10,128 nt of DNA from Gammaproteobacteria bacterium (GTDB taxonomy: Bacteria > Pseudomonadota > Gammaproteobacteria > GRL18): positions 1 to 10,128 of the forward strand of contig JAPVVU010000091.1 in NCBI GenBank assembly GCA_028571885.1, given 5' to 3'. The notes beneath the pieces are model-generated. The model had not been told where the DNA came from. It did no database searches and saw nothing but the letters and a program-made list of their open reading frames with translations. A program made the translations under genes and the position numbers. Below, in pieces: positions 5,786 to 10,128 of this stretch. Positions within the stretch are counted from its first letter, which is position 1, and each line of letters starts with the position of its first letter.

Positions 5786-5811
5786 GCTAATGGCTTTTCC
5801 AGCTAATGGCT
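5786..5811 (+). repeat. 10-bp direct repeat before the response regulator
   Basis: GCTAATGGCT occurs at 5786-5795 and 5802-5811, a 16-bp offset, in the 79-bp gap between kinase and regulator. GTTAG (5764-5768) and CTAAC (5813-5817) flank the pair. It may be a small duplication or a regulator binding site. Confidence 0.6.
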
Positions 5812-5833
5812 CCTAACAATAAAGACAGAAACG

Positions 5834-6484
5834 ATGCGAGTTTTATTAATTGATGATCACACCCTTTTTCGAGCCGGCCTGCAGGGTCTCCTTGAAAGAA
5901 TGGGAATAGAAGTTGTTGCCAGCGCCGGCAGCGGACAGGAAGGGTTAAATATTGTCAGTGAAAAAAAACCTGATGTTGTGCTGCTTGATATGCGTATGCC
6001 GGACATGGATGGTATTGAAGTATTAAAAAAACTCCGTGAACAAGGCGAAGAAATGCCTATCGCTATTCTAACCACCGTTGATGATGAACGTGACTTAATT
6101 GAAGCATTACAATGCGGTGCGCAGGGATTTTTACTTAAAGGCATGCAGCCGGATGAATTAGTCACTGCTTTACAGGATATACATGAGGGTAAAACTGTCG
6201 TTGCACCCGATTTAACTCCAATTTTAGCTAAAGTCGTTCAAGGACATATTCCTCCTGATCCTGAACCCAGTCCATTTTCTGAATTAACCCCCAGAGAAAC
6301 AGAAATTTTATTTCTCCTTGCTGAAGGTCAGAGCAACAAGGTCATTGCCAGAAATCTGGATATTTCAGATGGTACGGTAAAATTACATGTTAAAGCCATT
6401 TTACGGAAATTGAATATTCATTCCCGCGTAGAGGCTGCCGTCATGGCGGTTCAGCATGGACTTTTAAAAAAAGCCGCTAAATAG
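5834..6484 (+). CDS. NarL/LuxR-family response regulator
   Basis: This 216-aa protein has a typical receiver domain: acidic pair D7-D8, phosphorylated aspartate D52 in LLDMRMPDMDG, T80/T81 and K102 in FLLKGMQPDEL. A linker (about 120-148) joins it to a LuxR-type helix-turn-helix domain starting LTPRETEILFLLAEG, with the recognition part SDGTVKLHVKAILRKL. Length and layout match NarL, UvrY and similar activators. It is the expected partner of the upstream HisKA_3 kinase and probably shares its transcript. The ribosome binding site is weak. Because UvrY/GacA regulators are of the same class, phosphotransfer from the BarA-like kinase downstream is also conceivable. Its targets cannot be read from this sequence, and I did not assign the name narL. 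Confidence 0.95.
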   Translation: MRVLLIDDHTLFRAGLQGLLERMGIEVVASAGSGQEGLNIVSEKKPDVVLLDMRMPDMDGIEVLKKLREQGEEMPIAILTTVDDERDLIEALQCGAQGFLLKGMQPDELVTALQDIHEGKTVVAPDLTPILAKVVQGHIPPDPEPSPFSELTPRETEILFLLAEGQSNKVIARNLDISDGTVKLHVKAILRKLNIHSRVEAAVMAVQHGLLKKAAK

Positions 6485-6527
6485 CATTTAAGCTTAATTA
6501 GCCAACCTTCTAACAAGATCAGATGAA

Positions 6528-6992
6528 ATGACAGCAACTACATTTAATCAACTATTAAAAAATGCGCAACAGGAAATTGATGAATTATTCCCATGGGATG
6601 TTGAGGAACTTTTAGAAGCAAAAGAAGATATCATGATTCTTGATATCCGGGAACCCTATGAATACAGGAACATGTGGATAAAAAATGCTATCAATGTTCC
6701 AAGAGGCGTATTAGAAACAGCCTGTGAATGGGGCTTTGATGAAACTATACCTCATCTGGTCCGCTCAAGAGACAAAAAGATACTTGTCGTCTGTCGTTCT
6801 GGTAATCGAAGCTTATTAGCCGCTCAGACCATGAAACACCTGGGTTATGAACACACTTACTCTCTTAAAACCGGGCTCAAAGGCTGGAATGAATACGATC
6901 TGCCCCTTTTTAATGATGAGGGTGAAGTCGATCTTGAGGCTGCGGAAGCTTATCATATCCCAAGAGTCAGTGATGATCAGTTGGGACCATAA
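6528..6992 (+). CDS. Single-domain rhodanese-like sulfurtransferase
   Basis: The 154-aa protein carries one rhodanese domain: the WDVEELLEAKEDIMILDIREPYEY start (about 24-47), INVPRG, and the active-site loop CRSGNRS (89-95) with catalytic C89, followed by KTGLKGWNEYDLP. The loop length and the CxxxxRS pattern fit thiosulfate or persulfide sulfurtransferases such as GlpE/PspE-type proteins. It has no signal peptide, so it acts in the cytoplasm, moving sulfane sulfur to an acceptor thiol. The N-terminal helix (1-23) and the acidic C-terminal tail (about 128-154) are extra to the minimal domain. It follows the response regulator by 43 bp and is probably in the same transcript, which ties this two-component system to sulfur metabolism. 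The acceptor is unknown. Confidence 0.92.
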   Translation: MTATTFNQLLKNAQQEIDELFPWDVEELLEAKEDIMILDIREPYEYRNMWIKNAINVPRGVLETACEWGFDETIPHLVRSRDKKILVVCRSGNRSLLAAQTMKHLGYEHTYSLKTGLKGWNEYDLPLFNDEGEVDLEAAEAYHIPRVSDDQLGP

Positions 6993-7027
6993 TATTAGTC
7001 CGATCTTAATGTCAGACAAACTTATTA

Positions 7028-7067
7028 TTTGTACTGAAAAAGATATAATTTATCCACTCAGTACAAA
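7028..7067 (+). promoter_or_regulatory. 10-bp inverted repeat enclosing a perfect TATAAT
   Basis: TTTGTACTGA (7028-7037) and TCAGTACAAA (7058-7067) are exact reverse complements 20 bases apart. Inside them, GATA (7042-7045) and TATC (7051-7054) also pair, and TATAAT (7044-7049) is a perfect -10 hexamer. No convincing -35 lies 16-18 bases upstream, and no T-run follows, so neither a strong promoter nor a terminator is proven. An operator flanking a promoter, or a 3'-end hairpin of the rhodanese mRNA, both fit. Confidence 0.55.
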
Positions 7068-7197
7068 ACAGCTCTAAAATAGACTTTAAATTCAGCAAGT
7101 TAAAAAAACAACAACGCTAGAAAAATCATTTCCACTTTAAATTACCATTCGCATACCGATAATAAGCCTCCTTAGCTGAAAAAAAACAAACATTTTC

Positions 7198-7206
7198 TGA
7201 TATAAC
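7198..7206 (+). promoter_or_regulatory. Extended -10 promoter candidate for the hybrid kinase
   Basis: TGATATAAC fits the TGnTATAAT extended -10 pattern in eight of nine positions counting the free base. The -35 is poor, which is usual for this promoter class. Transcription would start near 7213, just before the foldable leader, giving a 5' leader of about 175 bases. Confidence 0.4.
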
Positions 7207-7216
7207 TGCTATCTTT

Positions 7217-7303
7217 ATTTTCACAGGAGAGGTTATCAGGCAAAGTGGCGACACTAACTCCCTGAAGTATTGAGGATGCCGCCCGGTATTGAAGTGACAA
7301 AAA
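7217..7303 (+). ncRNA. Candidate structured mRNA leader, possibly a riboswitch-like element
   Basis: This segment is clearly richer in G+C than its surroundings. UUUUCAC near its start (7217-7223) can pair with GUGACAAAA near its end, leaving one bulge. Inside, GUG-GCGA-CAC forms a hairpin with a GNRA tetraloop preceded by AGGCAAA; GUUA upstream and UAAC after the hairpin can pair; UCAGG and CCUGA offer an alternative pairing; and GAUGCC-GCCC-GGUAUU forms a 6-bp hairpin with two G-U pairs. It lies between an extended -10 promoter and a signalling gene. The GGCAAA plus GNRA hairpin recalls the 5' half of c-di-GMP-I riboswitches, but I cannot find the expected second half, so I do not assign that family. 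Confidence 0.4.
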
Positions 7304-7388
7304 TTAATTCTAACAAATGGGTATTCTCAAGACTGCTAAAATTAGTAATAATAAAAAATGGTTACTTATATGTGTCGTGGAAAGAAAG

Positions 7389-9815
7389 ATGATTTCTAAA
7401 TTTAAAAATTTATCTGTAAAATTTAAGCTGATTTTAATGATGAGTATTTCTTCAGCAGTGGGACTGATTCTGGTTTCATCTGCAGTGATATTTAATGAAA
7501 CTCAACGTGCCAATACCGATACCATTGAAGAACTTACTACATTAGCAGATATGGTCGCCTGGAACAGCGCTACTGCCATGGCTTTTTATGACACAGAAGC
7601 TACTCATGAAGCTCTTAAGGCATTGAGTACTCACTCTGATATTGTTGCAATCAGTTTATGCGAGAAGAATAATAAACTCTTCAGCCAGTATATTTCACCT
7701 GCATATAAAGAAAAGCCATCCTTCAAACAATTAAAGCTCAATGTCTGGCAATGTAATATTCATGGCCAATCAAACATCAGCAACACCTTTCATCTGCTTA
7801 AACGTAAAATCAAACTACAGGATGAAGTGATTGGTTCAATCAATATCATTTATCAACACAATGCGTTATTAAAACGTTTAAATGATTATTATATGCTCAT
7901 CACATCCATTGCTATTATCTCTTTTTTTATTGTTGTCCTGCTTTCTACCAAACTACAAAAAGTGTTTACGACGCCACTAACTGAATTAATGCAGACGATG
8001 AAGTCTGTTTCTATAGAAAAAAAATATAATATTCGCGCAAAAAAAATAAGTGGTGATGAATACGGCACTCTGGTTGATGTATTTAATGAAATGCTGAATG
8101 AAATTCAGCAGCGTGATAGCCAGTTAGGCAGTTACAGCCAGCGTCTGAAAACAGAAGTATCTGATCGAACCAAAGATCTCTATAAAAAGAACCAGGAATT
8201 ACAAAGTATTACAATTGAGGCATTACAGGCAAAAAGTATTGCTGAAAAAGCCAACCTGATAAAAAGTGAATTTATGGCAACCATCAGCCACGAAATCAGA
8301 ACGCCAATGAATGGTGTTTTAGGTATGGTGGAAATATTATTACGCAGCAAGTTAACTGAAAGACAGATTAAATTGCTCAATACAGTACAGCGTTCAGGCA
8401 AATCACTGTTAGTCATTATCAATGAAATTCTGGATTTTTCTAAATTTGAATCTGGAAAATTAACCCTGGAAAAACAAGCTTTCAGGCCCAATAATCTATT
8501 ATATGAAACATTAGAGCTTTTTACTGAAGATGCCAAATATAAAGGACTCATATTACGTTCTGAATTTAATATAGATGAACATCTGGTACTGATTGGTGAC
8601 AAGAGTCGTCTACAGCAGATCATCATCAATCTGCTCAGCAATGCCATTAAATTTACCGACAAAGGTGAAATCACACTTCGCTGCTCCATTCCTGAATTGG
8701 GTCAGGCTGATTTTAATCAAGAGAGTGATAAGCACCTCATCCGACTTTTCTTTGAAATCAATGACAGCGGTATCGGTATCCCACTTGAAAAACAAGATAT
8801 TATCTTTGATTCATTTTCACAAGTTGATAGCAGTTCAACACGTGAGTATGGTGGTACTGGTCTGGGATTATCCATCTGTCAACAGCTGGTATCATTAATG
8901 GGTGGCGAAATTGGCGTTAATAGCGACTATGGTCATGGCGCTTCATTCTGGTTTACAGTGACTCTTGAACAGGGTGATAAAGCTCTATTACCAGAAGACA
9001 CTGCACAACATGTGTGTGCTCAGGAAACGCCGCAATATTCAGCAACAGTTTTAGTCGCTGAGGATAACCTGGTTAACCAGGAACTGGCAAAGACTATGCT
9101 GGAGATTTTAGGCTGTCAGGTATTACTTGCCAGCAATGGTGCTGAGGCCATAAAGATCGCTACCAAAGCATCCGTGGATTTGATTTTTATGGATTGCCAT
9201 ATGCCGCAGATCGACGGTTTCAGAGCAACCTCTCATATTCGTTCTCTAAACAGGCCGGCGTTAAAGATCGATAAACTGCCCATCATCGCACTGACGGCAG
9301 ATGTGAGAGAAGGCATACAGGAACAATGCCGTCATTCAGGTATGAATGACTATATCAGTAAACCATTCACCCTCAATGAATTATCTGAAAAATTAACTCA
9401 GTGGCTTAATAGCAAACATCATCTGACCCCTGTTATTGCATTTAAAGAAGCTGAGGTAACACATACTGGAAAAGCAATTGAGCAAAAACACTGGAATGTT
9501 ATACGCGAACTGCAACGCCCTAATCAAGCAAACATCCTGCACAAATTAATTAATCTTTATCTGGAAAATACACCTGATCTCATTGAACTTATGACTCAAG
9601 CTGCAAATGATAAGGATGGAGACTCTCTTTCAGAAACAGCTCACACTATAAAATCCAGCAGTAGAAATCTTGGCGCAATTAAACTGGCCCAACTCTGTGA
9701 AAAATGTGAATGCAATTCAAAAGAAAAAAACCAGAGCAAAATCGATGAGTTAATCAATGAAATAAAAAATGAATACAAACGGGTTGAAGCCGAACTAAAA
9801 GAAGAAATAAGCTAA
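7389..9815 (+). CDS. BarA-like hybrid sensor histidine kinase (HAMP, HisKA, HATPase, receiver, Hpt)
   Basis: From ATG 7389 the protein is 808 aa. It has a first membrane segment (about 11-36), a periplasmic region of about 130 residues containing TLADMVAWNSATAMAFYD as in CHASE8-like sensors, a second membrane segment (about 167-189) and a HAMP domain (about 190-243). The core is HisKA SHEIRTPMNGVLGM (H301), HATPase with NLLSNAIKFTD, DSGIGIP and GTGLGLSIC, a receiver with D602 in FMDCHMPQIDGF, and a C-terminal Hpt domain with H752 in AHTIKSSSRNLGA. Signal thus passes His-Asp-His to a separate regulator, as in BarA-UvrY. I chose 7389 over the in-frame ATG 7317 because GGAAAG (7379-7384) precedes it and the usual short basic pre-membrane segment then starts the protein. 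The ligand is unknown. Confidence 0.93.
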   Translation: MISKFKNLSVKFKLILMMSISSAVGLILVSSAVIFNETQRANTDTIEELTTLADMVAWNSATAMAFYDTEATHEALKALSTHSDIVAISLCEKNNKLFSQYISPAYKEKPSFKQLKLNVWQCNIHGQSNISNTFHLLKRKIKLQDEVIGSINIIYQHNALLKRLNDYYMLITSIAIISFFIVVLLSTKLQKVFTTPLTELMQTMKSVSIEKKYNIRAKKISGDEYGTLVDVFNEMLNEIQQRDSQLGSYSQRLKTEVSDRTKDLYKKNQELQSITIEALQAKSIAEKANLIKSEFMATISHEIRTPMNGVLGMVEILLRSKLTERQIKLLNTVQRSGKSLLVIINEILDFSKFESGKLTLEKQAFRPNNLLYETLELFTEDAKYKGLILRSEFNIDEHLVLIGDKSRLQQIIINLLSNAIKFTDKGEITLRCSIPELGQADFNQESDKHLIRLFFEINDSGIGIPLEKQDIIFDSFSQVDSSSTREYGGTGLGLSICQQLVSLMGGEIGVNSDYGHGASFWFTVTLEQGDKALLPEDTAQHVCAQETPQYSATVLVAEDNLVNQELAKTMLEILGCQVLLASNGAEAIKIATKASVDLIFMDCHMPQIDGFRATSHIRSLNRPALKIDKLPIIALTADVREGIQEQCRHSGMNDYISKPFTLNELSEKLTQWLNSKHHLTPVIAFKEAEVTHTGKAIEQKHWNVIRELQRPNQANILHKLINLYLENTPDLIELMTQAANDKDGDSLSETAHTIKSSSRNLGAIKLAQLCEKCECNSKEKNQSKIDELINEIKNEYKRVEAELKEEIS

Positions 9816-10128
9816 ATAACTGTTCCTGGATAGTGTCCATTGAATAAAAAAGTCTTTAACTGTGCGAACAAAAAAACAATGAGTTAAGGCATTATTTAAA
9901 TAATATAAAATTTAACGCCTATTTTTAATAAGCAAGGTTTCTAAGAACCTGAGTGATAAAATTTTTACTGAACTTAGAATATTAGCCTGTAAATATAAGA
10001 ATTAAATTTTCTGCTTATGACCTAAACCTGATATTAAAGGGCTAAGTCAATTCTTGGTTTTTCTCCAGAAAGCTGCCATTTACATTTGTTCAAAAAAAGT
10101 TTCTTTGTCCGATAATATTTTTCCCATA
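9816..10128. other. Non-coding end of the window
   Basis: I see no convincing gene in these 313 bases. A 14-bp palindrome ATTATTTAAATAAT lies at 9891-9904 and a 6-bp hairpin (AGGTTT, CTAA, GAACCT) at 9935-9950. On the - strand a short frame ending at 10080 (reading GKILSDKETFFEQM before its stop) runs to the window edge and could be the 3' end of a convergent gene, but about 15 codons are too few to support a call. Confidence 0.5.
9887..9926 (+). terminator. Weak candidate terminator after the hybrid kinase
   Basis: AGGC (9887-9890) can pair with GCCT (9917-9920), closing an AT-rich region that folds on itself, and ATTTTT follows at 9921-9926. The closing stem is only 4 bp, so this is a weak match. 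It lies about 70 bases after the kinase stop, where a terminator is expected. Confidence 0.3.

Larger units (their letters stand above)
6993..7388 (+). other. 396-bp non-coding stretch between rhodanese and hybrid kinase
   Basis: The stretch holds the inverted repeat around TATAAT (7028-7067), an AT-rich spacer (about 7070-7190) in which I see nothing, an extended -10 promoter (7198-7206), and the G+C-richer foldable leader (7217-7303). A 38-codon frame from ATG 7276 ends at 7392 and overlaps the kinase start by ATGA, but lacks a properly spaced ribosome binding site. Confidence 0.7.

Noticed and set aside
4099..6484. NarX-NarL nitrate sensing system
   Set aside because: The kinase lacks the periplasmic domain and its nitrate-binding P-box, so only the family type, not the function, is supported.
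7317..7388. ATG 7317 as the hybrid kinase start
   Set aside because: It has no ribosome binding site and adds 24 residues before the usual short basic segment and first membrane helix. ATG 7389 has GGAAAG before it.
10080..10127. 3' end of a - strand gene at the window edge
   Set aside because: Only about 15 codons are visible, too few to tell from a chance frame.

Overview
The window is AT-rich (about 36-38% G+C by eye), with A/T-rich intergenic DNA. All genes I can support lie on the + strand. The strongest taxonomic clue is an adjacent pair of sulfur-oxidation genes, dsrN (siroheme amidase) and dsrR (cysteine-less A-type carrier homologue), preceded by a DsrC-family gene. That combination is typical of sulfur-oxidising Gammaproteobacteria using the reverse-acting Dsr pathway. 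A low-GC, Thiotrichales/Beggiatoa-like or symbiont-like lineage is my guess. I see no rRNA, tRNA, insertion sequence or CRISPR array.

Layout. (1) 83-1016: a 63-aa acidic protein of unknown function, a perfect 14-bp inverted repeat, and a protein with the features of the Cas6/Cmx6 CRISPR RNA endonuclease family, but with no other cas gene and no repeat array. (2) 1215-1984: a DsrC/TusE-family protein without any cysteine, a 69-aa unknown protein with a small hairpin just before its ribosome binding site, two similar AT-rich hairpins in tandem, and a strong intrinsic terminator. (3) 2000-3938: a candidate promoter, then dsrN and dsrR, with a hairpin over the dsrN stop codon and a 13-bp tandem repeat between them. 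(4) 4099-6992: a NarX-type GAF sensor histidine kinase, a NarL/LuxR-type response regulator and a single-domain rhodanese, closely spaced and probably one transcript. (5) 6993-7388: a 396-bp non-coding stretch with a 10-bp inverted repeat around a perfect TATAAT, an extended -10 promoter and a G+C-richer, foldable leader. (6) 7389-9815: a BarA-like hybrid histidine kinase (HAMP, HisKA, HATPase, receiver, Hpt). (7) 9816-10128: no clear gene.

How it may fit together. DsrN makes the siroheme-amide cofactor of dissimilatory sulfite reductase, and DsrR supports Dsr function after transcription in Allochromatium. A rhodanese handles sulfane sulfur, and the DsrC-like protein keeps the DsrC fold but not its redox thiols, so a regulatory or competing-ligand role is more likely than sulfur transfer. 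The two-component pair next to the rhodanese could tie sulfur metabolism to a cytoplasmic or redox signal. The core genes dsrABEFHCMKJLOP are not in the window, and the dsrS position after dsrR is taken by the kinase. The most unusual element is the orphan Cas6-like gene, whose own upstream region carries a hairpin of a kind a Cas6 enzyme could bind.
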